Shown: positions 29,695 through 40,575, numbered from the stretch's first letter. The stretch is 64,000 nt of DNA from Citrobacter sp. On2M (GCF_018035235.1 NZ_WPCV01000004.1:1364001-1428000); one strand, 5' to 3'. Notes: generated by a model from the sequence alone, not told the origin. Numbers and translations are program-made.

Positions 29695-31605
29695 TTACTC
29701 AGTCGTTGGTACGGCAAGAAAGCGAACAGCGCGAGCAATATCACGTGTACGCGGTGCAGGCGGAAGGCTCGCAAGGAAAGTGGCACCGTAAGGCCGCATC
29801 ACCAGACGATTGTCGCAAATCACCAGTACACCACGATCGTCAGCGTCACGAATCAGACGCCCCACGCCCTGTTTCAGGGTGATGACCGCATCCGGCAACT
29901 GAACGTCTTCAAACGGATCGCCACCGCGCAATCGGCAGTCTTCCATTCGCGCCTTTAACAGCGGGTCATCCGGTGAGGTGAACGGCAGTTTATCGATAAT
30001 CACCAGCGATAGCGTATCGCCACGCACGTCTACCCCTTCCCAGAAGCTGCTGGTGGCAACCAGTAACGCATTACCTGCGCTGACAAACTGCTGTAACAGT
30101 TGCCCTTTACTGGTTTCCCCCTGCAGCAACACGGGAAGCGTCATGGTGGCGCGGAATTGTTCCGCCAGATCGCGCATCATCGCGTGTGAAGTACACAGCA
30201 TAAAACAGCGACCGTTGTTCGCCTCGATAATGGGACGCAGCATGGACGCCAACTGCCGCGCAGCCCCCGGCTGGTTAGTTTGCGGGAGATTACGCGGCAC
30301 GCACAGCAGCGCCTGGCGGGTATAATCAAAAGGACTCGGCAACAGCATCGACTCGGCATCGTTAATACCCAGCCGCGCGGTGAAATGATGGAGATCATCG
30401 TTTACCGACAGCGTCGCGGAGGTAAAAATCCAGCACCCCGGTTTTTGCTCCATCACTTCTTTGAATTTATCCGCCACCGTGAGCGGCGTCAGCGCGAGAG
30501 TGAAATGACGGGAGGTACATTCATACCAGTAGCTGAAGCCCGGCAGGTTGATCTCTTTCAGACGCTTCAGCCGAGCACGGTAAAGCGTGGCACGTTCAAA
30601 CGCGGCATCCAGCAAGGCCGAACGTCCGAGAGACAGTTTCGCCACGTCATAACACAGCTCAAGCGTGTCATCGAGCAACAGAAATGCGCGCTGCACGCGC
30701 TGGTCGGCCAGCAGTTCCCGCAGGTTTCCGCGATAGCCCGGTTCGCCCAACTGCAAGCGGAAGTCCTGAGCGCTTTGCGCCAGTCGGTCGGCGCATTTTT
30801 GCAACTGCTGAGTGTCTTTCAGCTCGGTGCGATAGGCAATGGTGATGTCTTTCGCCAGATCCAGCAGCTGGCGACTGGAAAGCGACTGACCAAAGTACTG
30901 ACTGGCGATATCCGGTAACTGGTGCGCTTCATCGAAGATCATCACCTCTGCTTCCGGGATCAGTTCGCCAAACCCACTCTCTTTCACCACCATATCAGCG
31001 AGAAACAGATGATGGTTCACCACAACGACATCCGCTTCCATCGCCTTCTTGCGCGCTTTAACGACAAAGCACTCTTTATATAGCGGACAGTCGCTACCAA
31101 GACAATTATCGTTTGTGCTGGTCACCAGCGGCCAGGCCTGAGAATCTTCCGCCACGCTGACGCAGGTGCTGATGTCGCCATCAAGGGTTTGATTTGACCA
31201 CGAGCGTAGCAAAATGACGTCACTTAAGGTTTGTACCGGCAGATCACCGCCTGCCAGCGCCTGTTGTTCGAGACGCTCAAGGCACAGATAGTTTGAACGC
31301 CCTTTCAGCAACGCCAGTTTTCCGGTGAACGCCAGGGCTTTTGCCACGGTGGGTAAATCGCGGCTGTATAGCTGATCCTGCAACGCTTTCGAGCCTGTGG
31401 AGACAATCACCTTCTTTCCGGCGCGTAGTGCAGGGGCAAGATAGGCATAGGTTTTACCCGTTCCGGTTCCGGCTTCAACAACCAGCGGCTGTGATTTTTC
31501 GATAGCATGACTGACGGCGAAGGCCATCTGCCGCTGTGGTTCACGCGGTTTAAAACCTGGTATCGCTTTAGCTAACTGACCGTCTGCTGCAAAATCGTCC
31601 GTCAC
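29695..31605 (-). CDS. yoaA: DinG/XPD-family Fe-S helicase YoaA
   Basis: 636 residues, as in E. coli. Superfamily 2 5'-3' DNA helicase: Walker A VEAGTGTGKTYAY, DEAH box MIFDEAHQLPD, and motif VI GVGRLIRDADDRG. Four cysteines between Walker A and DEAH (CVSVAEDSQAW, NCLGSDCPLYKEC) ligate a 4Fe-4S cluster as in XPD and DinG. E. coli YoaA works with the HolC subunit in repair of stalled forks. Divergent from yoaB. Confidence 0.95.
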   Translation of the reverse strand: MTDDFAADGQLAKAIPGFKPREPQRQMAFAVSHAIEKSQPLVVEAGTGTGKTYAYLAPALRAGKKVIVSTGSKALQDQLYSRDLPTVAKALAFTGKLALLKGRSNYLCLERLEQQALAGGDLPVQTLSDVILLRSWSNQTLDGDISTCVSVAEDSQAWPLVTSTNDNCLGSDCPLYKECFVVKARKKAMEADVVVVNHHLFLADMVVKESGFGELIPEAEVMIFDEAHQLPDIASQYFGQSLSSRQLLDLAKDITIAYRTELKDTQQLQKCADRLAQSAQDFRLQLGEPGYRGNLRELLADQRVQRAFLLLDDTLELCYDVAKLSLGRSALLDAAFERATLYRARLKRLKEINLPGFSYWYECTSRHFTLALTPLTVADKFKEVMEQKPGCWIFTSATLSVNDDLHHFTARLGINDAESMLLPSPFDYTRQALLCVPRNLPQTNQPGAARQLASMLRPIIEANNGRCFMLCTSHAMMRDLAEQFRATMTLPVLLQGETSKGQLLQQFVSAGNALLVATSSFWEGVDVRGDTLSLVIIDKLPFTSPDDPLLKARMEDCRLRGGDPFEDVQLPDAVITLKQGVGRLIRDADDRGVLVICDNRLVMRPYGATFLASLPPAPRTRDIARAVRFLAVPTTE

Positions 31606-31746
31606 ACTGCCCCCTGTTCATTTGAACAGGGATTATGTCAGGCCAGCGGGTCTTTCGCCAGTTGAAGAGGTGACGTGGGCACAACATTATGGCAGTCTTG
31701 GCGCACCCCAAAGCCATTATGAAAAAACGTAAATGAGGAATGATTT

Positions 31747-32091
31747 ATGACGATTGTGCGCATTGATGCCGAAGCGCGTTGGTCCGACGTGGTTATCCAC
31801 AACAACACGCTGTATTACACTGGCGTGCCGGAGAATCTGGATGCAGACGCTTTTGAGCAAACGGCAAATACGCTGACGCAAATTGATGCGGTGCTGGAAA
31901 AACAGGGCAGCGACAAGTCACGTATCCTTGATGCCACCCTATTCCTGGCAGACAAAAGTGATTTTGCTGCCATGAACAAAGCCTGGGACGCGTGGGTGGT
32001 TGCGGGTCACGCGCCGGTACGTTGTACCGTTCAGGCCGGGTTAATGAACCCGAAATACAAAGTTGAGATCAAGATTATCGCTGCGGTATAA
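31747..32091 (+). CDS. yoaB: RidA/YjgF-family protein YoaB
   Basis: 114-residue Rid-family protein. It has the family's C-terminal GHAPVRCTVQAGLMNPKYKVEIKIIA with the conserved arginine (R-C-T) that binds the enamine/imine carboxylate. RidA members deaminate reactive enamines; this subgroup has no confirmed substrate. Divergent from yoaA and convergent with yoaH. Confidence 0.93.
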   Translation: MTIVRIDAEARWSDVVIHNNTLYYTGVPENLDADAFEQTANTLTQIDAVLEKQGSDKSRILDATLFLADKSDFAAMNKAWDAWVVAGHAPVRCTVQAGLMNPKYKVEIKIIAAV

Positions 32092-32097
32092 GCGGCG

Positions 32098-32277
32098 TTA
32101 CTCATCTTCATCTTCAAAACGCGCCACGATCCGTTCGCCGGTGTGACTGGCGCGTAACTCTTCAGCGACCAGAGCAATAGCTTGTCCGCTGCTCATCCCT
32201 TGCGACATCAGTTCCTGAATGCGCTCTACTGCTTTTTGCTGCTGCTCATGACTGAGTGAAGGTAAACCTGCAAACAT
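32098..32277 (-). CDS. yoaH: UPF0181 protein YoaH
   Basis: 59 residues: [20 protein letters not shown] at the N-terminus and an acidic end FEDEDE. It matches E. coli YoaH. AGGAGTT precedes the ATG. Small, soluble, helix-rich protein of unknown function. Divergent from pabB, and its stop is 6 bp from that of yoaB. Confidence 0.93.
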
Positions 32278-32360
32278 TGTTAACTCCTGCTAAATTGTCT
32301 GCGCTTATTATTTCATGCTACCGGGCAGTTAGCCAGTAGAGTAGCAACGAGTCAGGACTG

Positions 32361-33722
32361 ATGAAGACGTTATCTCCCGCAATAATCACATTACCCTGGC
32401 GTCAGGACGCCGCTGAACGCTATTTTTCGACCTTAAGCCATCTGCCCTGGGCGATGCTGTTGCATTCTGGTCATGCCGACCATCCACATAACCGCTTTGA
32501 TATTCTGGTGGCGGATCCCATCGCTACGTTGGTTACGCTGGCTGAGGAGACCGTTGTGCAGGACGGACGCACCTTCGTGCGCACGCATGATGATCCGATG
32601 ACGGTATTACACTCCGTGCTCAACGCACGCAAGATTCATCCAGATTATCACCCGGACCTGCCGTTTCAGGGCGGGGCGTTAGGTCTGTTTGGCTACGATC
32701 TTGGCCGACGCTTTGAATCACTGCCCTCTATTGCCGAATGCGATATTGCGCTGCCGGATATGGCGATAGGCATTTACGACTGGGCACTGATTGTCGATCA
32801 TCAGTTGCAGACTGTGTCTCTGCTTAGCCATACCGATGTCGATGCGCGGCTGAAATGGCTCGATGCACAACAACCGCCAACCAGCGAGTCATTTACATTG
32901 ACCTCGGCATGGCAGTCCAATATGAGCCGCGTTCAGTACGGCGAGAAATTCCGCCAGGTGCAGGGATACCTTCACAGCGGCGACTGTTATCAAGTCAACC
33001 TTGCCCAGCGGTTTCAGGCGCATTATCAGGGCGATGAGTGGCAGGCATTCGTCAAACTCAATCACGCCAACCGCGCCCCGTTTAGCGCGTTTATTCGTCT
33101 TGAGGAAGGCGCAATCCTCAGCCTTTCACCAGAACGTTTTATTCTGCTGGAGAACCAGCACATCCAGACGCGTCCGATTAAAGGTACGCTGCCAAGGCTT
33201 GAAGATATCAACGCCGATCGTGAGCAGGCCCAGCGACTGGCAAATTCACCGAAAGATCGCGCGGAAAACCTGATGATCGTTGATTTGATGCGTAACGATA
33301 TTGGTCGCGTTGCCACACCGGGTTCGGTACAGGTTCCGCAGCTGTTTGTGGTCGAACCTTTCCCTGCCGTTCATCATCTGGTCAGCACTATTACCGCGCG
33401 CTTGCCAGAGTCATTGCATGCCACCGACCTGCTTCGCGCCGCCTTCCCTGGCGGCTCCATCACCGGCGCGCCGAAAGTGAGGGCGATGGAAATTATCGAC
33501 GAACTGGAGCCGCAAAGACGCAACGCCTGGTGCGGCAGCATTGGTTATCTGAGCTTTTGCGGCAATATGGATACCAGTATCACCATTCGCACGCTGACGG
33601 CCACAAACGGAAAAATTTATTGCTCCGCAGGCGGTGGTATTGTGGCAGACAGTCAGGAAGACGCGGAGTATCAGGAAACGTTTGATAAAGTGAATCGTAT
33701 TTTGCACCAACTGGAGAACTGA
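32361..33722 (+). CDS. pabB: Aminodeoxychorismate synthase component I PabB
   Basis: 453 residues, the same as E. coli. It converts chorismate and ammonia (from PabA) to 4-amino-4-deoxychorismate, the precursor of p-aminobenzoate and folate. Chorismate-binding domain with PIKGTLPR (the K of the PIKGT motif), MIVDLMRNDIGRV, and AAFPGGSITGAPKVRAMEII near the C-terminus. Followed 3 bp later by nudL. Confidence 0.96.
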   Translation: MKTLSPAIITLPWRQDAAERYFSTLSHLPWAMLLHSGHADHPHNRFDILVADPIATLVTLAEETVVQDGRTFVRTHDDPMTVLHSVLNARKIHPDYHPDLPFQGGALGLFGYDLGRRFESLPSIAECDIALPDMAIGIYDWALIVDHQLQTVSLLSHTDVDARLKWLDAQQPPTSESFTLTSAWQSNMSRVQYGEKFRQVQGYLHSGDCYQVNLAQRFQAHYQGDEWQAFVKLNHANRAPFSAFIRLEEGAILSLSPERFILLENQHIQTRPIKGTLPRLEDINADREQAQRLANSPKDRAENLMIVDLMRNDIGRVATPGSVQVPQLFVVEPFPAVHHLVSTITARLPESLHATDLLRAAFPGGSITGAPKVRAMEIIDELEPQRRNAWCGSIGYLSFCGNMDTSITIRTLTATNGKIYCSAGGGIVADSQEDAEYQETFDKVNRILHQLEN

Positions 33723-33725
33723 GAC

Positions 33726-34304
33726 GTGGAATACAGCAACCTGACGCTTGATGACTTTTTATCGCGCTTCCAACTCCTGCGCCCGCAGGTCAATCATGCC
33801 GCGTTAAACCAGCGCCAGGCTGCCGTACTGATCCCTGTCGTGCGTCGTGCACAACCGGGATTACTGTTAACCCAGCGATCCGTTCACCTGCGCAAGCACG
33901 CCGGACAAGTCGCCTTTCCCGGCGGTGCGGTGGATAGTAGCGATGCCTCATTGATTGCCGCCGCCCTTCGTGAAGCGCAGGAAGAAGTGGCGATCCCACC
34001 TTCTTGCGTTGAGGTGATTGGCGTGCTGCCACCGGTCGACAGCGTTACCGGATTCCAGGTCACGCCAGTGGTAGGTATTATCCCGCCAAATTTACCGTAT
34101 CGCGCCAGTGAGGATGAAGTGTCTGCGGTGTTCGAAATGCCGCTGGCGCAGGCCCTGCATTTAGGACGTTATCACCCGTTGGATATCTACCGTCGCGGCG
34201 ATTCACATCGTGTTTGGCTTTCCTGGTATGAACAATATTTTGTCTGGGGAATGACCGCCGGAATAATTCGTGAGCTGGCGCTGCAAATTGGCGTCAAGCC
34301 ATGA
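33726..34304 (+). CDS. nudL: Nudix hydrolase NudL (CoA pyrophosphatase)
   Basis: 192 residues, GTG start 3 bp after pabB. UPF0035-type Nudix protein: FPGGAVD...REAQEEVAI forms the Nudix box, with the extended upstream [13 protein letters not shown] signature of CoA pyrophosphatases. Probable hydrolysis of CoA to phosphopantetheine and 3',5'-ADP. Confidence 0.94.
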   Translation: MEYSNLTLDDFLSRFQLLRPQVNHAALNQRQAAVLIPVVRRAQPGLLLTQRSVHLRKHAGQVAFPGGAVDSSDASLIAAALREAQEEVAIPPSCVEVIGVLPPVDSVTGFQVTPVVGIIPPNLPYRASEDEVSAVFEMPLAQALHLGRYHPLDIYRRGDSHRVWLSWYEQYFVWGMTAGIIRELALQIGVKP

Positions 34305-34487
34305 CTATACTTATCTTTACGCACTCCATAGACAACTTGAAATTCAGGTCACAACATTAGCAAAACCGCGGTTATCTATTAGTTTAATTCATGTGAATAG
34401 TTAAGCCGATCGCCGCGTTCCCTCTTACACTATGCGCAGTTATAACATCGTTACTGGAAACCCCAGTCGCCCTGTAGGAGTATTATC

Positions 34488-35852
34488 GTGATTAGTCTAT
34501 TCGACATGTTTAAGGTGGGGATTGGTCCCTCATCTTCCCATACCGTAGGGCCTATGAAGGCGGGTAAACAGTTCGTCGATGACCTGGTCGAAAAAGGATT
34601 ACTGGACAGCGTTACTCGTGTCGCCGTCGACGTGTATGGTTCACTGTCGCTCACGGGTAAAGGTCACCACACCGATATCGCCATTATTATGGGTCTGGCG
34701 GGCAATGAGCCTGCTACCGTGGATATTGACAGCATCCCCGGATTTATCCGCGACGTAGAAACGCGTGGACGTCTGCTGCTTGCGCAGGGTCAGCACGAAG
34801 TGGATTTCCCGCAGAATGACGGGATGCGTTTTCACAACGGCAACCTGCCGCTGCATGAAAACGGGATGCAGATCCATGCTTACAATGGCGAAACCGTCAT
34901 TTACAGCAAAACTTACTACTCAATCGGCGGTGGATTCATCGTTGATGAAGAACATTTTGGTCAGGATGCCGCGGGCGAGGTCAGCGTGCCTTATCCGTTC
35001 AAATCCGCTACTGAAATGCTGGAATACTGCAACAGCACCGGCCTGTCTCTCTCTGGCATGGCGATGCAGAACGAACTCGCGCTGCACAGTAAAAAAGAGA
35101 TTGAAGAGTACTTTGGCCACGTCTGGCAGACCATGCAGGCTTGTATTGATCGCGGCATGAACACTGAAGGCGTGCTGCCGGGTCCGCTGCGCGTTCCACG
35201 CCGTGCTTCCGCCCTGCGTCGTATGCTGGTTTCCAGCGATAAGCTCTCCAACGATCCGATGAACGTGATCGACTGGGTGAACATGTTCGCGTTGGCAGTT
35301 AACGAAGAAAACGCCGCAGGTGGTCGCGTTGTAACTGCACCAACCAACGGTGCTTGCGGTATCGTGCCTGCAGTACTGGCCTATTACGATCATTTCATCG
35401 AGTCCGTCAGCCCGGATATCTATACCCGTTATTTCCTGGCTGCCGGCGCGATTGGCGCGTTGTACAAAATGAATGCGTCAATCTCCGGTGCTGAAGTGGG
35501 TTGCCAGGGGGAAGTTGGCGTAGCCTGCTCCATGGCTGCCGCGGGTCTGGCTGAACTGTTAGGCGCAAGCCCTGAGCAGGTCTGTGTAGCTGCCGAAATC
35601 GGCATGGAGCATAATCTCGGCTTAACCTGTGATCCAGTTGCCGGTCAGGTACAGGTTCCGTGCATTGAACGTAACGCCATTGCTTCCGTGAAGGCGATCA
35701 ACGCTGCGCGTATGGCAATGCGCCGCACCAGCGCGCCGCGTGTCTCGCTGGATAAAGTCATTGAAACTATGTACGAAACAGGTAAAGACATGAACGCCAA
35801 ATACCGCGAAACATCACGTGGTGGTCTGGCAATCAAAGTCCAATGTGACTAA
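34488..35852 (+). CDS. sdaA: L-serine ammonia-lyase SdaA
   Basis: 454-residue iron-sulfur L-serine deaminase giving pyruvate and ammonia. GTG start with TAGGAG seven bases upstream, N-terminus MISLFDMFKVGIGPSSSHTVGPM. 4Fe-4S cysteines are in APTNGACGIVPA, GCQGEVGVACSMAAAGL and LTCDPVAG. The C-terminal cysteine tail IKVQCD, which occupies the active site in the resting enzyme of relatives, is conserved. Confidence 0.97.
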   Translation: MISLFDMFKVGIGPSSSHTVGPMKAGKQFVDDLVEKGLLDSVTRVAVDVYGSLSLTGKGHHTDIAIIMGLAGNEPATVDIDSIPGFIRDVETRGRLLLAQGQHEVDFPQNDGMRFHNGNLPLHENGMQIHAYNGETVIYSKTYYSIGGGFIVDEEHFGQDAAGEVSVPYPFKSATEMLEYCNSTGLSLSGMAMQNELALHSKKEIEEYFGHVWQTMQACIDRGMNTEGVLPGPLRVPRRASALRRMLVSSDKLSNDPMNVIDWVNMFALAVNEENAAGGRVVTAPTNGACGIVPAVLAYYDHFIESVSPDIYTRYFLAAGAIGALYKMNASISGAEVGCQGEVGVACSMAAAGLAELLGASPEQVCVAAEIGMEHNLGLTCDPVAGQVQVPCIERNAIASVKAINAARMAMRRTSAPRVSLDKVIETMYETGKDMNAKYRETSRGGLAIKVQCD

Positions 35853-35862
35853 TACTTAATTT

Positions 35863-35892
35863 TCGCCCATCTGCGACGGATGGGCGAATTTA
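35863..35892 (+). terminator. Terminator after sdaA
   Basis: TTCGCCCATC...GATGGGCGAATTT stem-loop starting 10 bp after the sdaA stop. Confidence 0.8.
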
Positions 35893-35982
35893 CCCCCTCA
35901 CCCTCGTCTACTGTAATTTTCCCCACTACACTTGCTCTGTTGCTGTTGGCTTCTGTGACCAACGGCTTATCGGGCAGCCCGC

Positions 35983-37584
35983 ATGCAAACAGCACAACGG
36001 ATCATTAAAAACTATCGCCGGAATCGCTTAATCGTCTGCACTGTTTGTGCACTACTGACGCTCATCCTTACATTAGCTGTCCGATTTATTTCGGAGCGTA
36101 ATTTAAATCATCGCAATATCCTTACCTTTGCCAACCACGCCGTTGAAGAATTGGATGACGTGCTTTTACCCTTACAGGCCGGACGCGATGTGCTGCTGCC
36201 GTTGATTGGACTTCCCTGCTCAGTAGCGCGTTTACCCCTGAGTAAGCACGCCGCCAGACTACAGACAGTGCGTTCTATTAATCTGATTCAACGCGGGATC
36301 CTCTATTGCTCCAGCATTTTTGGTTATCGCAATGTGCCAGTTCGTCAACTGGAGCCTGAATTACCCAGCCGGGAGCCACAACTGCTGCTGACTACCGACC
36401 ATTCGTTGATTAAGGGCAGCCCGATTCTGACGCAGTGGTATCCCTCATCTGCCGATGGCGAAGATGGTGTGCTGGAAATCGTGAATATTGATTTATTGTC
36501 GTCCATGCTGCTTGAACCTCAACCGCCGTACATTACTAATGCCAGCTTAACCGTCGGTAATCGCCATTTGCTCTATGGACAAGGTGTTGTTGATACGCTC
36601 CCTGAATTGAATAATGAAAAACGCTACCAGCTCTCATCGCAACATTTCCCCTATACCATCAGCATCACCGGTCCAGGCGCCAGCGAACTGGCTATCAAGC
36701 ATCTGCCAACACAACTGCCGCTGGCGGTGATCCTGAGTTTATTAGTGGGGTACCTGGCATGGCTGGCGACCGCCAGCAGAATGAGCTTCTCCAGGGAGAT
36801 AAATCTGGCCCTTGCCGCACGCGAATTCGAGCTGTTTTGCCAACCACTACTTAATGCCCAAACCCGGCAATGTACGGGAGTGGAAATCCTTTTACGCTGG
36901 AATAACCCTCGCCAGGGGTGGATTGCTCCCGAAGTATTCATTCCCATCGCTGAAGAGCACAATCTGATTGTGCCATTGACCCGTCATGTCATCGCAGAAA
37001 CCATTCAGCAGCGGCACGTCTTCCCGATGAGCAGCCAGTTTCATGTTGGGATTAATGTCGCCGCCAGCCATTTTCGTCACGGTATGCTGCTAAAAGATCT
37101 CAACCAGTATTGGTTCAGCCAACACCCTATCCAACAGTTAGTTATCGAACTTACCGAACGCGATGCGTTACTTGATGTGGATTATCGGATCGTGCGTGAG
37201 TTAAATCGGCTTGGCGTAAAACTGGCGATTGATGATTTTGGCACCGGCAACAGCTCGCTCTCGTGGCTGGAAAAACTTCGGCCGGATGTGCTGAAGATTG
37301 ATAAATCATTTACTTCGGCAATCGGAACAGACGCCGTGAACTCAACCGTCACAGACATCATTATCGCGTTGGGGAAAAAACTGAATATCGAACTGGTAGC
37401 GGAAGGCGTTGAAACACAGGCCCAGGCGCAGCATTTACGCCGACATGGCGTACAATTATTGCAAGGTTTTTTGTATGCAAAGCCAATGCCGCTGCGCGAT
37501 TTTCCTGAATGGCTGGCGGGCAGCACGCCGCCGCCCACCCGGCATAACGGGCGACACAGTATGCCCGTCATGCCGTTTCGCTAA
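35983..37584 (+). CDS. pdeD: Cyclic-di-GMP phosphodiesterase PdeD (YoaD)
   Basis: 533 residues (E. coli 532). Two membrane helices (about 15-38 and 240-262) enclose a periplasmic CSS-motif domain with cysteines PCSVARL and ILYCSSIFG. The cytoplasmic EAL domain follows: EILLRW in the EAL position, NVAASHF, ELTERDAL, and LAIDDFGTGNSSLSWL with the DDFGTG metal motif, then VAEGVET. CSS-EAL proteins are redox-controlled by DsbA/DsbB in E. coli. Its stop is 6 bp from that of convergent yoaE. Confidence 0.95.
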   Translation: MQTAQRIIKNYRRNRLIVCTVCALLTLILTLAVRFISERNLNHRNILTFANHAVEELDDVLLPLQAGRDVLLPLIGLPCSVARLPLSKHAARLQTVRSINLIQRGILYCSSIFGYRNVPVRQLEPELPSREPQLLLTTDHSLIKGSPILTQWYPSSADGEDGVLEIVNIDLLSSMLLEPQPPYITNASLTVGNRHLLYGQGVVDTLPELNNEKRYQLSSQHFPYTISITGPGASELAIKHLPTQLPLAVILSLLVGYLAWLATASRMSFSREINLALAAREFELFCQPLLNAQTRQCTGVEILLRWNNPRQGWIAPEVFIPIAEEHNLIVPLTRHVIAETIQQRHVFPMSSQFHVGINVAASHFRHGMLLKDLNQYWFSQHPIQQLVIELTERDALLDVDYRIVRELNRLGVKLAIDDFGTGNSSLSWLEKLRPDVLKIDKSFTSAIGTDAVNSTVTDIIIALGKKLNIELVAEGVETQAQAQHLRRHGVQLLQGFLYAKPMPLRDFPEWLAGSTPPPTRHNGRHSMPVMPFR

Positions 37585-37590
37585 ACCCGA

Positions 37591-39150
37591 TTACTCGTCT
37601 TCGTCGTGAACGGGTTGTTCTTTAACAATGCGAACTAAATCCACACGATAGTCATTCGCTTCGACAATCGTGATGCTCAACGGTGCAACCTCGATAACAT
37701 CACCTACGCGTGGAATATGACCGTTAGCCGCAATGACTAAACCTGCCACCGTGGCAATGTCTTCATCTTCATTCACTAACGTATCCACGTCCAGCGCCTG
37801 TTGCAACGCATGCAGATCGGTTCCCCCTTTCACCAACCAACCGCCTGCATCAGCAATAATTTCAGGCGTTTCATCGGCATCCGGGAATTCACCGGCGATC
37901 GCTTCTAATACGTCCAGCGGCGTCACCAGACCCTGCACGACGCCAAACTCGTTAGTAACGATGACGAAACTACCGCGGGCCCGACGCAGAACGCCTAACA
38001 AATTAATCGGGTCCAGCGTTTCCGGGACGACGATAGCCGGGGATGCAGAGGCAATGGCCGCCACATCTACACCGTCTTCCAGCGCCACCAGCAGCTCTTT
38101 AGCACGCACGATCCCGATGATTTCATCCAGTTCGCCACGACATACCGGGAACAGACTGTGTGGTGAAGAGAGCAACTGCTCGCGAATTTCCGCCACGCTC
38201 AGGTCTGCATCAACCCAGCTAATTTCGCCACGCGGGGTCATAATGCCGCGTAATGAACGCGACGCCAAAGAAAGGACGCCGTTGATCATATAGCGTTCTT
38301 CTTCCACAAATGCGCCTTCCGGTACGGGAACCGGCACCGGATTGTCGGATTCCATCTGTGCGCTGGCCTGACGTTTACCGCCCATCAGACGCAGGATTGC
38401 ATCGGCAGTGCGCGCGCGCAGCGGCAGCGCCGACTGGTGGCGAATAAAGTTACGACGGGCAATCTGGTTAAACAGCTCAATGATGATTGAGAAGCCAATC
38501 GCCGCATACAGATAGCCTTTCGGAATATGGAAGCCAAACCCTTCGGCAACCAGACTCAGACCGATCATTAACAGGAAGCTCAGACACAGCACCACCACCG
38601 TCGGGTGTTGGTTCACAAATCGTGTCAGCGGCTTGGAAGCGAGCAGCATCACGGCCATAGCAATCACTACCGCCGCCATCATCACTGGCAGATGGTTGAC
38701 CATACCGACCGCCGTAATTACGGCATCCAGCGAGAACACCGCATCGAGGATGACAATCTGCGTTACAACAACCCAAAAACTCGCATATCCTTTTGTCTGG
38801 CCAGTATCATGTTCACGGTTTTCCAGCCGCTCATGCAGCTCTGTCGTAGCCTTGAACAAGAGGAATATACCCCCCAGCAGCATAATCAGATCGCGCCCCG
38901 AGAACGCATAGTCCATTACCGTGAACAGCGGCTTAGTTAGCGTCACCATCCACGAAATGACGGACAACAAGCCCAAACGCATAATCAGCGCCAGTGACAG
39001 ACCGATTAATCGCGCTTTATCTCGCTGTTTTGGCGGCAGCTTATCAGCCAGGATCGCAATGAAGACCAGGTTATCAATACCCAGAACAATTTCGAGAACG
39101 ACAAGCGTGAGCAAACCCACCCAAATCTGCGGGTCCATTAATAATTCCAT
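37591..39150 (-). CDS. yoaE: TerC-family membrane protein with CBS and CorC domains YoaE
   Basis: 519 residues (E. coli 518). N-terminal TerC domain with about seven helices and [21 protein letters not shown] plus [20 protein letters not shown]; then a CBS pair ([18 protein letters not shown]...) and a C-terminal transporter-associated CorC/HlyC domain ([16 protein letters not shown]). TerC-type proteins are thought to move metal ions such as Mn2+ to exported enzymes; for YoaE this is only suspected. Confidence 0.93.
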   Translation of the reverse strand: MELLMDPQIWVGLLTLVVLEIVLGIDNLVFIAILADKLPPKQRDKARLIGLSLALIMRLGLLSVISWMVTLTKPLFTVMDYAFSGRDLIMLLGGIFLLFKATTELHERLENREHDTGQTKGYASFWVVVTQIVILDAVFSLDAVITAVGMVNHLPVMMAAVVIAMAVMLLASKPLTRFVNQHPTVVVLCLSFLLMIGLSLVAEGFGFHIPKGYLYAAIGFSIIIELFNQIARRNFIRHQSALPLRARTADAILRLMGGKRQASAQMESDNPVPVPVPEGAFVEEERYMINGVLSLASRSLRGIMTPRGEISWVDADLSVAEIREQLLSSPHSLFPVCRGELDEIIGIVRAKELLVALEDGVDVAAIASASPAIVVPETLDPINLLGVLRRARGSFVIVTNEFGVVQGLVTPLDVLEAIAGEFPDADETPEIIADAGGWLVKGGTDLHALQQALDVDTLVNEDEDIATVAGLVIAANGHIPRVGDVIEVAPLSITIVEANDYRVDLVRIVKEQPVHDEDE

Positions 39151-39609
39151 GACAAGCTCCTGCTTAAGGAATGACCAAACTGCGCGCTGAGAATCTCAGG
39201 CGTTAAAGCGATATGCAGAGAAAATTTGTGGCAAAAAGTGCCAATTTGACAGGCGCAACGCGGCCTGATGGTGAAATGACGTCGGTGACGATCCATATGG
39301 TGGGCTACTGCCCTATACTCCTGAGTAATTAAACAGATGCTAAACATAACAGAGACAATCGGTTTTTAGCAAAGATTTACCTTCCTTTGCAATAAGTTGT
39401 TTCGGAGATATTTTGCCCTTCGAAATTTCTTTTCATCGGAAGTTAAATTACGGATCTTCATCACATAAAATATTTTTTTCGATATCTAAAATAATTCACG
39501 AAAATCATAAGCTTTTCTTTGTAACCCTTATCTGAATCGATTCGATTGCGGACGACGATTCAAATACATCTTCACGTTGATGTGTTAACGATAATAAAGG
39601 AGGTAGCAA
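39151..39609. other. Long divergent promoter region yoaE/manX
   Basis: No gene is seen in these 459 bp. The right half is very AT-rich and carries the probable Mlc/NagC operator (next entry) and a weak CRP-like half site near 39446-39467 (TGTGATGAAGA on the minus strand). Confidence 0.55.
39471..39494 (+). promoter_or_regulatory. Putative Mlc/NagC operator of manXYZ
   Basis: TATTTTTTTCG (39471-39481) and TAAAATAA (39487-39494) match the AT-rich Mlc/NagC pattern, and the site lies about 115 bp before manX. E. coli manXYZ is known to be repressed by Mlc. The match is by eye. Confidence 0.5.
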
Positions 39610-40575
39610 GTGACCATTGCTATTGTTATAGGCACACATGGTTGGGCTGCAGAGCAGTTACTTAAAACAGCAGAAATGCTGTTAGGCGAGCAGGAAAACG
39701 TCGGCTGGATCGATTTCGTTCCAGGCGAAAATGCTGAAACGCTGATCGAAAAGTACAACGCTCAGTTGGCAAAACTCGATACCAGTAAAGGCGTGCTGTT
39801 TCTCGTTGACACATGGGGAGGCAGCCCGTTCAACGCTGCGAGCCGCATTGTCGTCGATAAAGAGCATTACGAAGTCATCGCCGGTGTGAACATTCCCATG
39901 CTGGTTGAGACCTTCATGGCGCGTGATGACAACCCCAGCTTCGATGAATTAGTGGCACTGGCCGTTGAAACCGGTAGCGAAGGCGTGAAAGCGTTGAAAG
40001 CAAAACCGGTGGAAAAAGCCGCTCCTGCTCCGGTCGCTGCGCCAAAAGCAGCAGCGCCCGCCAAACCGATGGGCCCGAACGATTATATGCAGATCGGCCT
40101 GGCGCGTATTGATGACCGTTTAATCCATGGTCAGGTGGCAACGCGCTGGACCAAAGAAACCAACGTTACACGCATTATCGTCGTCAGTGATGAAGTTGCT
40201 GCCGATACCGTGCGTAAAACGCTGCTGACTCAGGTAGCACCTCCGGGTGTAACAGCACATGTGGTTGATGTCGCAAAAATGATCCGCGTCTACAACAACC
40301 CCAAATATGCAGGCGAGCGTGTGATGTTGTTGTTCACCAACCCGACCGACGTAGAACGTATCGTTGAAGGTGGCGTGAAAATTACCTCCGTTAACATTGG
40401 TGGTATGGCTTTCCATCAGGGTAAAACCCAGGTAAACAACGCTATTTCTGTTGATGAAAAAGATATCGAAGCGTTTAAAAAATTAAACGCGCGTGGTATT
40501 GAGCTGGAAGCCCGTAAGGTCTCCACCGATCAGAAACTGAAAATGATGGATCTGATTGCCAAAGCGGAAAAATAA
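39610..40575 (+). CDS. manX: Mannose PTS EIIAB component ManX
   Basis: 321-residue cytoplasmic phosphotransferase subunit of the mannose/glucose/glucosamine PTS. IIA domain: MTIAIVIGTHGWAAEQLLKTAEM with the phosphorylated H10, then a flexible Ala/Pro linker (PAPVAAPKAAAPAKP). IIB domain: IGLARIDDRLIHGQVATRW with the phosphorylated His in LIHGQ. GTG start with AAAGGAGG eight bases before, as in E. coli. First gene of manXYZ-yobD. Confidence 0.97.
   Translation: MTIAIVIGTHGWAAEQLLKTAEMLLGEQENVGWIDFVPGENAETLIEKYNAQLAKLDTSKGVLFLVDTWGGSPFNAASRIVVDKEHYEVIAGVNIPMLVETFMARDDNPSFDELVALAVETGSEGVKALKAKPVEKAAPAPVAAPKAAAPAKPMGPNDYMQIGLARIDDRLIHGQVATRWTKETNVTRIIVVSDEVAADTVRKTLLTQVAPPGVTAHVVDVAKMIRVYNNPKYAGERVMLLFTNPTDVERIVEGGVKITSVNIGGMAFHQGKTQVNNAISVDEKDIEAFKKLNARGIELEARKVSTDQKLKMMDLIAKAEK

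Noticed and set aside
35983-37584. PdeD as an inactive EAL protein because the motif reads EIL rather than EAL
   Set aside because: The glutamate is kept, and DDFGTG and other metal-site residues are intact; E. coli YoaD has the same type of variation.
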